Assembly: GCA_029776555.1 (NCBI GenBank)
Contig: JAKOSZ010000382.1
Location: forward strand, 1 to 8,929
Direction of reading: 5' to 3'
DNA: 8,929 bases
Source: Bacillota bacterium
GTDB lineage: Bacteria; Bacillota; Clostridia; Acetivibrionales; JAKOSZ01
A program made the translations under genes and the position numbers. Under the pieces are notes generated by a model. That model ran no database searches and had not been told where the DNA came from. It saw only the letters and a list, made by a program, of their open reading frames with translations. This document shows, piece after piece, positions 1 to 7,214 of the stretch. Position 1 is the stretch's first letter, and every line of letters begins with the position of its first letter.

Positions 1-191
1 CCGTAACCATGACGGGGTGTATTGGCGTCTGCAGACTGGAACCCATTGTGGATGTCATAGATGAAAGCGGCAAAAAGGTGACCTACGTGAAAATGACGCC
101 TGAGAAGGCAGTGAGAGTGGTCGTTGAACACATAGTTAACGGAAGAGTATGCACTGAATACACAATCGGGGCTGCAGAAGGTTTGAAGTAA
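1..191 (+). CDS. Thioredoxin-like [2Fe-2S] ferredoxin domain protein of the hydrogenase operon (3' part only)
   Basis: Only the C-terminal 60-odd residues are in the window; the reading frame is open to the left edge, so the ATG at position 9 is probably internal. The TGCIGVC motif supplies the last two cysteines of a thioredoxin-like [2Fe-2S] site. It is followed by the LEPIVDV strand and a TPEKA helix region, as in the roughly 120-residue ferredoxin-like proteins encoded between the NuoE-like and NuoF-like genes of clostridial hydrogenase operons. The same motif (TGCFGLC) recurs in the N-terminal domain of the next gene, so the two domains are related. The stop lies 14 nt before the hydB start, showing co-transcription. 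The likely role is electron transfer in or near the HydABC complex in the cytoplasm. A NuoE/HydC subunit is the alternative, but the long tail after the motif (HIVNGRVCTEYTIG) fits the small ferredoxin better. Confidence 0.8.
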   Translation, partial: VTMTGCIGVCRLEPIVDVIDESGKKVTYVKMTPEKAVRVVVEHIVNGRVCTEYTIGAAEGLK

Positions 192-205
192 AGGAGGGTC
201 CATAG

Positions 206-2002
206 ATGGAGATATACAGGTCGCACGTCCTGGTTTGCGGCGGTACAGGTTGTACGTCGGCCAACTCGCTGAAAATAATGGAGGAATTTGAAAGACTTCT
301 GGCAGAAAACGGCCTTGAAAAGGAAGTAAAAGTTGTAAAAACAGGCTGCTTCGGTCTTTGCGCCAGGGGACCTGTTGTTGTGGTCTACCCCGAGGGTGCC
401 ATGTACACCATGGTGAAGGTGGAAGACGTAAAAGAAATCGTGGAAGAGCACCTTCTCAAAGGGAGACTGGTAAGAAGGCTTCTGGCTGGCAGCGAAGAGG
501 CTGAAGATGCGGCAAAGGCTTTGGAAGGCCTGGACTTTTTCAGGAAGCAGTTGAGAATAGCCTTAAGAAACTGCGGTGTTATCAACCCTGAAAATATAGA
601 TGAGTACATCGCCCGCGACGGGTATAAAGCCCTGGGGAAAGTGCTTACCGAGATGACGCCCCAGGAGGTCATCGACACCTTAAAGAAGTCAGGATTGAGA
701 GGCAGAGGAGGCGCCGGCTTCTTAACGGGCCTTAAGTGGGAGTTTGCAGCCAAGTCCCAGGACGACCAGAAGTACGTGTGCTGCAACGCCGACGAGGGAG
801 ACCCGGGAGCCTTCATGGACAGGAGCATCCTGGAAGGTGACCCCCACTCGGTCCTTGAGGCCATGGCAATTGCAGGTTACGCCATAGGTGCCAACCAGGG
901 CTATATCTACGTCAGGGCAGAGTATCCCATAGCTGTAAAAAGGCTCAACATGGCCATACAGCAGGCCAGGGAATACGGGCTTTTAGGGAAGAACATATTC
1001 GGCACCGGCTTTGATTTCGACATTGAGTTGAGACTGGGCGCCGGGGCCTTTGTGTGCGGCGAAGAGACCGCCCTTATGACTTCCATAGAAGGCAGGAGGG
1101 GTGAGCCGAGACCCAGGCCGCCGTTCCCTGCGGTCAAGGGACTCTGGCAAAAGCCCACGATTTTGAACAACGTTGAAACCTATGCCAACATTCCCATGAT
1201 CTTCCTTAAGGGGCCCGAATGGTTTGCCGGCATTGGAACCGAAAAGAGCAAGGGCACCAAGGTGTTTGCGGTCGGTGGAAAGATAAACAACACGGGCCTT
1301 GTGGAGATACCCATGGGAACCACCCTCAGGGAGGTTATATACGACATCGGCGGCGGTATCCCCAACGGCAAGAAGTTTAAGGCTGCCCAGACCGGCGGTC
1401 CTTCCGGCGGATGCATACCGGCCAGCCATATAGACACTCCCATAGACTATGAATCCCTGGTCCAGCTGGGTTCCATGATGGGTTCGGGAGGACTCATTGT
1501 CATGGACGAAGACACCTGCATGGTGGACATAGCCAAGTTCTTCCTGGAGTTCACCGTTGACGAGTCCTGCGGCAAATGCCCGCCCTGCCGGATAGGTACC
1601 AAGAGGATGCTGGAGATCCTTGAGAAGATCACCAGCGGCAAAGGCGAAGAGGCAGACATTGAGAAGCTGGAAATCCTCGCGAAAAACATAAAGGCTTCCG
1701 CCCTGTGCGGGCTTGGACAAACCGCACCGAACCCGGTTTTGAGCACTCTCAGGTATTTCAGGGATGAGTACATTGCCCATGTTAAGGATAAGAAATGCCC
1801 GGCCGGCGTTTGCAAGGCCTTCATGAAATACGTCGTTATGGCTGAGAAGTGCAAGAGCTGCGGTATCTGCGCCAGGAACTGCCCTGTGGGAGCCATAAGC
1901 GGACAGAAGGGCCAGCCTTACGTAATCGACAGCGACAAGTGCATCAAGTGCGGCGTGTGCTTTGAGAAGTGCCCGTTTAAGGCCATAGTCAAGGAAGCCT
2001 AA
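206..2002 (+). CDS. hydB: NAD-dependent, probably electron-bifurcating [FeFe]-hydrogenase, NuoF-like subunit HydB
   Basis: This 598-residue subunit binds NAD(H) and FMN and exchanges electrons with ferredoxin and HydA in a soluble HydABC complex. Domain order: an N-terminal thioredoxin-like [2Fe-2S] domain (C11, C16, C48, C52); a NuoF/51-kDa core with the glycine-rich FMN/NAD loop GLRGRGGAGF (163-172) and NADEGDPGAF (from 194); the [4Fe-4S] site SCGKCPPC (C455, C458, C461) completed by C501; and a C-terminal 2x[4Fe-4S] ferredoxin (C549/552/555/559 and C579/582/585/589). H525, C531 and C536 just before the ferredoxin could form a metal-binding hinge like the zinc site reported in Thermotoga HydB (inference). 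The start is set by AAGGAGG at 191-197, 8 nt upstream of the ATG. Length and all domains are intact for the bifurcating class. Bifurcation itself is inferred from domain composition and gene order; NADP rather than NAD use cannot be excluded from sequence alone. Confidence 0.95.
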   Translation: MEIYRSHVLVCGGTGCTSANSLKIMEEFERLLAENGLEKEVKVVKTGCFGLCARGPVVVVYPEGAMYTMVKVEDVKEIVEEHLLKGRLVRRLLAGSEEAEDAAKALEGLDFFRKQLRIALRNCGVINPENIDEYIARDGYKALGKVLTEMTPQEVIDTLKKSGLRGRGGAGFLTGLKWEFAAKSQDDQKYVCCNADEGDPGAFMDRSILEGDPHSVLEAMAIAGYAIGANQGYIYVRAEYPIAVKRLNMAIQQAREYGLLGKNIFGTGFDFDIELRLGAGAFVCGEETALMTSIEGRRGEPRPRPPFPAVKGLWQKPTILNNVETYANIPMIFLKGPEWFAGIGTEKSKGTKVFAVGGKINNTGLVEIPMGTTLREVIYDIGGGIPNGKKFKAAQTGGPSGGCIPASHIDTPIDYESLVQLGSMMGSGGLIVMDEDTCMVDIAKFFLEFTVDESCGKCPPCRIGTKRMLEILEKITSGKGEEADIEKLEILAKNIKASALCGLGQTAPNPVLSTLRYFRDEYIAHVKDKKCPAGVCKAFMKYVVMAEKCKSCGICARNCPVGAISGQKGQPYVIDSDKCIKCGVCFEKCPFKAIVKEA

Positions 2003-2018
2003 GGGAAGGAGAGTGTTG

Positions 2019-3773
2019 ATGATGGAAATGGTCAATATAACGATAGATTCCAAAAAGATTCAGGTTCCCAAGGATTATACCGTGCTGGAGGCAGCCAGAC
2101 ACGCCAACATTAAGATTCCTACGCTTTGCTTCCTGAAGGGCATCAATGAGATCGGCGCATGCCGGATGTGTGTAGTGGAAGTAGAGGGGGCCAGGAGCCT
2201 GCAGGCTGCCTGCGTTTACCCGGTTTCCGAGGGGCTCGTGGTAAGGACCAATACCCCGGCGGTGAGGGAAGCAAGAAAGGTGACCTTGGAGCTCATCCTT
2301 TCCAACCACGACAGGAGCTGCCTCACCTGTGTAAGAAACCGGAATTGCGAACTGCAGAAGCTGGCGGAAGAACTCAACATAGAGGGAATCAGGTTTGAAG
2401 GCGAAATGAAAAAACAGCCCCTGGACGACTTCTCGCCTTCCATAGTGAGGGACCCCAACAAGTGCATTCTCTGCAGGCGCTGCGTCAGCATGTGCAAAAA
2501 CGTACAGACGGTTGCGGTCATTGACACCATGGACAGGGGCTTTGACACTTCCGTAAAGTGCGCCTTTGACTTTTCACTGGGCGAGGTGCCCTGCACCAAC
2601 TGCGGACAGTGCATTAACGTGTGCCCTGTGGGAGCGCTGAGAGAGAAGGACAGCACCCACGTGGTGTGGAAAGCCCTGGCCGACAAGGAACTCCACGTGG
2701 TGGCCCAGACTGCCCCGGCAGTCAGGGTGGCCCTGGGAGAAGAGTTCGGCATGCCCATCGGCACCAGGGTGACCGGGAAGATGGCAGCGGCCTTGAAGAG
2801 GTTGGGCTTCAGCAAGGTATTTGACACCGACACGGCTGCGGACCTGACCATACTGGAAGAGGGGACCGAGCTTATAGAGAGGCTGAATAACGGAGGAAAG
2901 CTCCCCCTGATAACCTCCTGCAGCCCCGGTTGGATCAAGTTCTGCGAGCACAATTACCCCGACCTTTTAGACAACCTGTCGTCCTGCAAGTCGCCCCATG
3001 AGATGTTCGGGGCCGTGCTCAAGTCCTATTACGCCGAGAAGATGGGGATTGACCCCTCAAAGATATTTGTGGTTTCCATAATGCCCTGTACCGCCAAGAA
3101 GTTTGAAGCCAGGAGGCCTGAGCTGGCCTCAACCGGCTACCCGGATGTGGACGCGGTTCTGACAACCAGGGAACTGGCCGCCATGATAAAAGAGGCGGGC
3201 ATAGAGTTTGACAAGCTTCCCGATGAGCAGTTTGACGACCCCATGGGACCTGCTTCCGGCGCGGGAGTAATCTTCGGAGCCACGGGAGGCGTAATGGAAG
3301 CCGCCCTGCGTACTGTGGCCGAGATCCTCTCGGGCAAATCCCTTGACAGGGTCGAGTATGAGGAAGTGAGAGGTCTTGAGGGCATAAAAGAGGCCACAGT
3401 GGAAATCGGCGGAATGAAGATAAAGGCTGCGGTGGCCCACGGCCTCGGGAACGCCAGGAAGATCCTAGACAGGGTAAGGTCCGGCGAGGGCCAGTACCAC
3501 TTCATCGAGATAATGGCTTGTCCCGGCGGCTGCATCAACGGCGGCGGCCAGCCCATACAGCCTTCCGAGGTCAGGAGCTGGACCAATGTGCCGGCAGCGA
3601 GAGCCAGGGCCATATATGAAGAGGACAAGGACCTGCCCATAAGGAAGTCCCATGAAAACCCGGCCGTTAAGATGCTCTACAGTGAGTACTTCGGCCAGCC
3701 GGGAAGCCACAAGGCCCACGAGCTGCTGCACACCCACTATGCCCGGAGGGAAAACTATCCGGTTAAGAATTAG
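2019..3773 (+). CDS. hydA: [FeFe]-hydrogenase catalytic subunit HydA (trimeric NAD-linked type)
   Basis: HydA reduces protons to H2 (or the reverse) at the H-cluster. Numbered from the ATG at 2019 (584 aa), the order is: plant-type [2Fe-2S] domain (C37, C48, C51, C65), His-Cys3 [4Fe-4S] (H97, C101, C104, C110), 2x[4Fe-4S] ferredoxin (C149/152/155/159 and C192/195/198/202), then the H-domain with L1 TSCSPGW (C301), L2 MPCTAKKFE (C357) and L3 MACPGGC (C501, C505), and a C-terminal small-subunit domain. The four H-cluster cysteines are all present. L1 carries Ser302 where many [FeFe]-hydrogenases have the proton-relay cysteine. Start choice: in-frame GTG (2013) and TTG (2016) precede it, but AAGGAG at 2006-2011 sits 7 nt before ATG 2019; ATG 2022 is possible. 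The gap to hydB is 16 nt, so they share an mRNA. No maturase genes (hydE, hydF, hydG) are in the window. Confidence 0.96.
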   Translation: MMEMVNITIDSKKIQVPKDYTVLEAARHANIKIPTLCFLKGINEIGACRMCVVEVEGARSLQAACVYPVSEGLVVRTNTPAVREARKVTLELILSNHDRSCLTCVRNRNCELQKLAEELNIEGIRFEGEMKKQPLDDFSPSIVRDPNKCILCRRCVSMCKNVQTVAVIDTMDRGFDTSVKCAFDFSLGEVPCTNCGQCINVCPVGALREKDSTHVVWKALADKELHVVAQTAPAVRVALGEEFGMPIGTRVTGKMAAALKRLGFSKVFDTDTAADLTILEEGTELIERLNNGGKLPLITSCSPGWIKFCEHNYPDLLDNLSSCKSPHEMFGAVLKSYYAEKMGIDPSKIFVVSIMPCTAKKFEARRPELASTGYPDVDAVLTTRELAAMIKEAGIEFDKLPDEQFDDPMGPASGAGVIFGATGGVMEAALRTVAEILSGKSLDRVEYEEVRGLEGIKEATVEIGGMKIKAAVAHGLGNARKILDRVRSGEGQYHFIEIMACPGGCINGGGQPIQPSEVRSWTNVPAARARAIYEEDKDLPIRKSHENPAVKMLYSEYFGQPGSHKAHELLHTHYARRENYPVKN

Positions 3774-3796
3774 TTGGAAATTTGACCACCAATTAA

Positions 3797-3844
3797 CGGG
3801 GGGACGGTTTTCAAAAGATGAGGAAAGCCGTCCCTCTGCTTTTT
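3797..3844 (+). terminator. Rho-independent terminator of the hyd operon
   Basis: The stem 3801-3812 pairs with 3823-3834 over 12 bp (one G-T wobble) around a 10-nt loop AAAAGATGAG. It extends outward by four more pairs, two of them wobbles, to 3797/3838. Five T residues follow at 3840-3844. It begins 23 nt after the hydA stop. Both arms contain the GGGACGG/CCGTCCC core of the repeat family that fills the rest of this intergenic region. Confidence 0.85.
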
Positions 3845-3849
3845 CCAAA

Positions 3850-3977
3850 AACCAGGGGGACGGTTCTCCAACCAGGGGGACGGTTCTCAACCAGGGGGAC
3901 GTCAACCAGGGGGACGGTTCTTCTGGTTTTGACGCACAAAACCAAGGGGACAAACCAAGGGGACGGTTCTGTTGGTT
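3850..3977 (+). repeat. Direct array of AACCA(G/A)GGGGACGGTTCT repeats
   Basis: Six irregular copies in the same orientation begin at 3850, 3870, 3889, 3904, 3940 and 3953. The first three are nearly back to back at 19-20 nt; the third and fifth are cut short after GGGGAC. The copies at 3904 and 3953 are flanked by inverted 6-mers (AACCAG/CTGGTT and AACCAA/TTGGTT) that close a hairpin with the GGGGACGGTTCT core in a 13-nt loop. Open frames across this region only reflect the repeat and are not genes. Similar sequences are, from memory, abundant in clostridial intergenic regions; no search was possible. Confidence 0.85.
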
Positions 3978-4006
3978 ATGAAACTTAAGGGACGCATAGG
4001 TGGACG

Positions 4007-4039
4007 GTTCCCCTGTGTTCAAGAAGCGCACAAGGGAAC
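4007..4039. repeat. Hairpin unit of the GGACGGTTC repeat family
   Basis: The arm at 4007-4017 pairs with 4029-4039 (10 of 11 positions) around an 11-nt loop TTCAAGAAGCG. The left arm continues a GGACGGTTC core that starts at 4002. The sequence spanning the loop, TGTGTTCAAGAAGCGCAC, recurs in degenerate form at 4052-4065 and 4141-4157, so it is part of a longer repeated unit. Confidence 0.7.
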
Positions 4040-4126
4040 AGTTTCTCAATGCTCAAGAAGCGCACGAAGAGGATAGTGCATCTTGACGCAGAGGGGGATG
4101 TTTCTTCCGTATTCATGAATTGCATG

Positions 4127-4172
4127 GGGGACGATTCTTCTGTGTTAAAAAGCGCACAAAAGAACCGTCCCC
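4127..4172. repeat. Large inverted-repeat hairpin next to the 3' end of the DUF6259-like gene
   Basis: Arms 4127-4144 and 4155-4172 are complementary at 16 of 18 positions around the 10-nt loop TTAAAAAGCG. The outer ends are GGGGACG and CGTCCCC, the same core as the array to the left. It lies 18 nt past the stop codon of the minus-strand gene and may slow or stop transcription arriving from either side. Neither strand has a strong U-tract directly after the stem, so calling it a true terminator is inference. A decayed core copy (GGGGGATGTTTCTTC) is visible at 4093-4107. Confidence 0.8.
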
Positions 4173-4190
4173 TTGTGTTCTTCCTGCTTT

Positions 4191-6128
4191 TTATTCAAAT
4201 ATGACGGTGGCGACGGGGCCCTGCCAGTTGAGCTCAAGCCACTGTCCCGAGGAGCTGAGGCTAAGGGAAGCGGGGAAGACCGGCTTCATCCTTTTGCCGG
4301 GCCTGGGGTTCTTAAGATAAGCTTCACAGGCCTGGCCGGGCTGAGCGCCCCGTATCCAGAGGTTTACCAGCAGTCCTTCCCCCCGGCCGTTTTCAATGCC
4401 GAACACCCGGACACCGTCGTTTACCGTAAGGCCGACATTGTCTTTAAAGCGTCCCAGCAGGAAGTACTCCGGGTATTTTTTCCGGGTTTCTATGAAACTC
4501 TTTAAAAGACCTGTGAAGACAGGGTCTTTGATAAGGGTCGCATACTGCACGTCAAAGGGTTTCCCCTGGCAGTAGGAGTGGCAGAGCTGCTGGAGGTCCT
4601 TGCTCATACCCGTCACAATCCTGCCGGGGAAGTGGTATTTGAACTGCTCGGGCATTGATTCCCCCATCTGCCAGGTAAACTCCTCGCCGTGGCCCTGCTC
4701 CACGTCGTAAAACTGCCCGAACCTCTCGTGGCAGCCCTCGCACCATACGAAAAAGTCCGGATTTATTGATTTGTGGGTTTCCCGGATCTTCCTAAGCTGG
4801 GCTTCAACCCCCGGCAGGTAGTTGCTGGAAGGAGTGGGGTGGGGGTGGCTCTTGTCAAAACAGAAGTAGCCGAAGTTGCAGCTTATCTGGTCCACCTGGC
4901 AGGCGTGGGCGCCGAAGCTGCCGCAGATGCGGCCGATCTTTTCCGCCAGGTGCTCCCGGTACTCCCCGCAGGCAGGACAGGCGATCCTGAACTCTGCCGA
5001 CGTGTTGTAGCGCTCTATGTAGGGCCTGCCCTTTTCGTCGACGCATACTGCTTTGCTCCCGCCTTCCTGCCAGAAGCGGGACCTGGGATCCACCAGCCTG
5101 CCGTTGGTATACAGGATGGCGTGTCCACCCATGGCCTTTATCTCGTCCATGGCCTGGCGAAGCTCTTCTTCCGTGCCCAGCTCCGGGTCCACGTCAAAGT
5201 CCGGGTACATGGTGTCAAAGCCTCTCCTGGCCCATCCGGCAATCTGCAGGGTGTTAAGCCCCGTTTCCCTGACCCGCCTGTAAATGTCCGGGAGATCCTT
5301 ATAGCGGTAAAGGGGTTCCTCTCCTTCCCTGTGCATCATTATCTCCGCCCAGCCGTGCCAGCCCCGGGCGGGGTCCTTCATCCAGGAGGGCACGTCGGGG
5401 TCGCGGAATTTCCCCTTCATCCGGCTCGAATAGAGGTCTGCCGCCCGGTGCCAGTCACCCTCCAGGAGGGAAAAAGCGCACTCAGGGGACTGCCATGAAC
5501 CCCTTTCCAGGAAGGGGTAGTGGTTGACGGAAAGCTCCAGGGACATCCTGCCCAGGACCTTGGCGTTCAAGGTTATGGTATCGCTGCCGGTGCCGTAGCA
5601 GGCCAGGTAGAGGGAGCGGGCCTTGTTGTGGAGGACCATGTACTGCATGGAGAGTATGGAGGGGTATGTGTAGATGACCTCGTTTCTGCCCCGCTTTATG
5701 TAATCATGGACCCAGTAGCTTTTGTCCAGCAGGCAGAACTCGCTGATGGTCTTGGTGGGCCTCTGTATGTTATCGCCCCAGGGGGTGGACATGAGGAGGC
5801 TGTCCACGTGGGATACGAAATGCCAGGCCACACAGGGGAACTGTACCCGGCGCAGGGTAAAAGCGCCGTCGGACTCCAGGGATATGCTGCCGGTGACCTG
5901 GTCTGTTCTGCGGGTAAGTTTGACGGTGACGGTAAGGCCGCTTTTCCGGTATGTGAGGGACGTGGTTTCCCCGGCTGTCTCCACCAGGGGAGGTCCAAAA
6001 TCCCCGGGCTTAAGCACTCCGGCCGGATTTTCCTGGTCCCCGTTTAAATACAGCCTGAACAGGGGCCGGTTTTCCGTAAACTCAATCTCCTCGCTGAAGG
6101 GAGGGAAGCGGTATGAGAGCTTGTTCAT
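4191..6128 (-). CDS. DUF6259-like putative glycoside hydrolase
   Basis: A 645-residue protein without signal peptide or membrane segments, so probably cytoplasmic. It recalls the DUF6259 family, a presumed TIM-barrel glycosidase-like domain: an N-terminal beta-rich part (about 1-240), then the conserved GWHGWAEI, GLNTLQIAGWARRGFD, MYPDFDVDPELGTEEEL and HAILYTNGRLVDP blocks, and a C-terminal beta region. Candidate catalytic acids are the Asp in CQVDQIS (about residue 412) and the Glu in FFVWCEGCHERF (about 463); this is a guess from position in the barrel. It directly follows the dehydrogenase gene. A longer frame starts at ATG 6155, overlapping the end of that gene, but the only good ribosome site, AAGGAGG (6147-6141), lies inside it. 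That site favours ATG 6128 (12 nt spacing) or GTG 6134 (6 nt). The family call is from recollection and the substrate is unknown. Confidence 0.75.
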   Translation of the reverse strand: MNKLSYRFPPFSEEIEFTENRPLFRLYLNGDQENPAGVLKPGDFGPPLVETAGETTSLTYRKSGLTVTVKLTRRTDQVTGSISLESDGAFTLRRVQFPCVAWHFVSHVDSLLMSTPWGDNIQRPTKTISEFCLLDKSYWVHDYIKRGRNEVIYTYPSILSMQYMVLHNKARSLYLACYGTGSDTITLNAKVLGRMSLELSVNHYPFLERGSWQSPECAFSLLEGDWHRAADLYSSRMKGKFRDPDVPSWMKDPARGWHGWAEIMMHREGEEPLYRYKDLPDIYRRVRETGLNTLQIAGWARRGFDTMYPDFDVDPELGTEEELRQAMDEIKAMGGHAILYTNGRLVDPRSRFWQEGGSKAVCVDEKGRPYIERYNTSAEFRIACPACGEYREHLAEKIGRICGSFGAHACQVDQISCNFGYFCFDKSHPHPTPSSNYLPGVEAQLRKIRETHKSINPDFFVWCEGCHERFGQFYDVEQGHGEEFTWQMGESMPEQFKYHFPGRIVTGMSKDLQQLCHSYCQGKPFDVQYATLIKDPVFTGLLKSFIETRKKYPEYFLLGRFKDNVGLTVNDGVRVFGIENGRGEGLLVNLWIRGAQPGQACEAYLKNPRPGKRMKPVFPASLSLSSSGQWLELNWQGPVATVIFE

Positions 6129-6155
6129 ATACACAGAGTTCCTCCTTGCAATCAT

Positions 6156-7178
6156 TTAACCCACATCTATCATCACTTTCATGCTTCTGTCCTTCTTTTC
6201 CTCGATGTACTGGTAGGCCTTGAGGTAATCTCTGAAGGGGAAGTGGTCGGTGATAAGGGGGGTTAGCTTCAGCCGGCTCTCCGAAATCAGTTCAATGGCC
6301 TTTTCGTAGTCGCTTTTCTGGTACATGAGGGTTCCAATGAGCCTAAGCTCCCTGTCCTGGACGAGGCCCAGGTCTACCGCGGGCTTGCTGCCGAACACCC
6401 CCACCACGATTATGTCACTTCCCTTGCGGGCGTATTTTACGGCCTGATCTATGGTTGTACTGCTGCCCACGCATTCCAGTATCAGGTCGGCCTTATCCGG
6501 CCCCATTTTTTCAAGGATTTCTCCTTCCAGGTCCCGGGCGGTCACGTCAACGCAGAAATCCACACCGCAGCTTTTGGCAATTTCAAGCCTGTAACTGCTT
6601 ATGTCCGTAATCATTACGCAGCCGGCGCCCATGGCTTTGGCGCACTGGGCTACGAGATTGCCTATGGGCCCCGCTCCCAGGACCAGGATTTTTTTACCGG
6701 CTGGTTCTCCTGCCCGCCTTAAAGCGTGAACCGCGACGGCTGCGGGTTCTACCAACGCTCCGCCATCAAAACTCATCTTGTCGGGCAGTTTCAGCACTTT
6801 TTCCGCGTCCGCCGCAAAGTACTCCGACGCCATACCCGTGGTCTGAAAGCCCATAACCTTGAGCTTGTCGCATATGTGGTATTTTCCGTGCCTGCAGGGG
6901 TAACAGCTTCCGCAGAAAACCTGGGGCTGCACCGTTACCTTATCCCCCTCTTTAAGACCTGCCACCGACGGCCCGGTTTTGATCACCCGGGCAGAAACCT
7001 CATGGCCCTGGACCACCGGATAGGAAGTATAGGGGTGCTTGCCGTGGTAGACGTGAATATCGGAACCGCATATCCCTATCCTCATTATTCTGATAAGCAC
7101 CTGCCCCTCTTTTGGTTCAGGCACGGGTAAGTCATGAAACTCAATCCTGCCGGGGGCAGTCATCACAGCCTGGAGCAT
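6156..7178 (-). CDS. Zinc-dependent medium-chain alcohol/polyol dehydrogenase (sorbitol dehydrogenase-like)
   Basis: A 340-residue NAD(P)-dependent oxidoreductase of the medium-chain superfamily, oxidising a secondary alcohol of a sugar, polyol or related compound. Catalytic zinc residues are visible: C37 (GICGSD), H59-E60 (GHE) and E144 (LVEPAAV). The structural zinc lobe is present as C89, C92, C95 and C103. The Rossmann fold has GAGPIG (168-173) and D192 at the end of the second strand (MITDIS), which favours NAD over NADP. Length and order match sorbitol/L-iditol, L-threonine and related dehydrogenases, which cannot be told apart here. The start ATG has AGGAGGT 7 nt upstream. The DUF6259-like gene follows at once, so both are probably one transcript and act on the same carbohydrate, for example oxidising a sugar released by the hydrolase (inference). 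Confidence 0.92.
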   Translation of the reverse strand: MLQAVMTAPGRIEFHDLPVPEPKEGQVLIRIMRIGICGSDIHVYHGKHPYTSYPVVQGHEVSARVIKTGPSVAGLKEGDKVTVQPQVFCGSCYPCRHGKYHICDKLKVMGFQTTGMASEYFAADAEKVLKLPDKMSFDGGALVEPAAVAVHALRRAGEPAGKKILVLGAGPIGNLVAQCAKAMGAGCVMITDISSYRLEIAKSCGVDFCVDVTARDLEGEILEKMGPDKADLILECVGSSTTIDQAVKYARKGSDIIVVGVFGSKPAVDLGLVQDRELRLIGTLMYQKSDYEKAIELISESRLKLTPLITDHFPFRDYLKAYQYIEEKKDRSMKVMIDVG

Positions 7179-7214
7179 ACCGGATACCTCCTCGTGGACC
7201 TGATTAAATATTAG

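Noticed and set aside
983..2053. Long minus-strand frame antisense to hydB
   Set aside because: A GC-driven shadow of a fully supported Fe-S subunit gene; no recognisable domain or ribosome site.
3850..3977. CRISPR array
   Set aside because: The repeats are GC-rich cores at irregular distances, some truncated or abutting, with no unique spacers of regular length and no cas genes.
3652..3981. Plus-strand open frame overlapping the hydA 3' end and the repeat array
   Set aside because: It is in another frame of hydA and then reads through the repeats, giving low-complexity text; no ribosome site or family features.
3465..4049. Minus-strand open frame with repeated SPWF-type text
   Set aside because: The peptide repeats simply translate the GGGGACGGTTCT array and continue into the antisense of hydA.
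4120..4320. Small plus-strand open frame across the 4127-4172 hairpin
   Set aside because: It starts inside the hairpin and continues antisense to the DUF6259-like gene; no supporting features.
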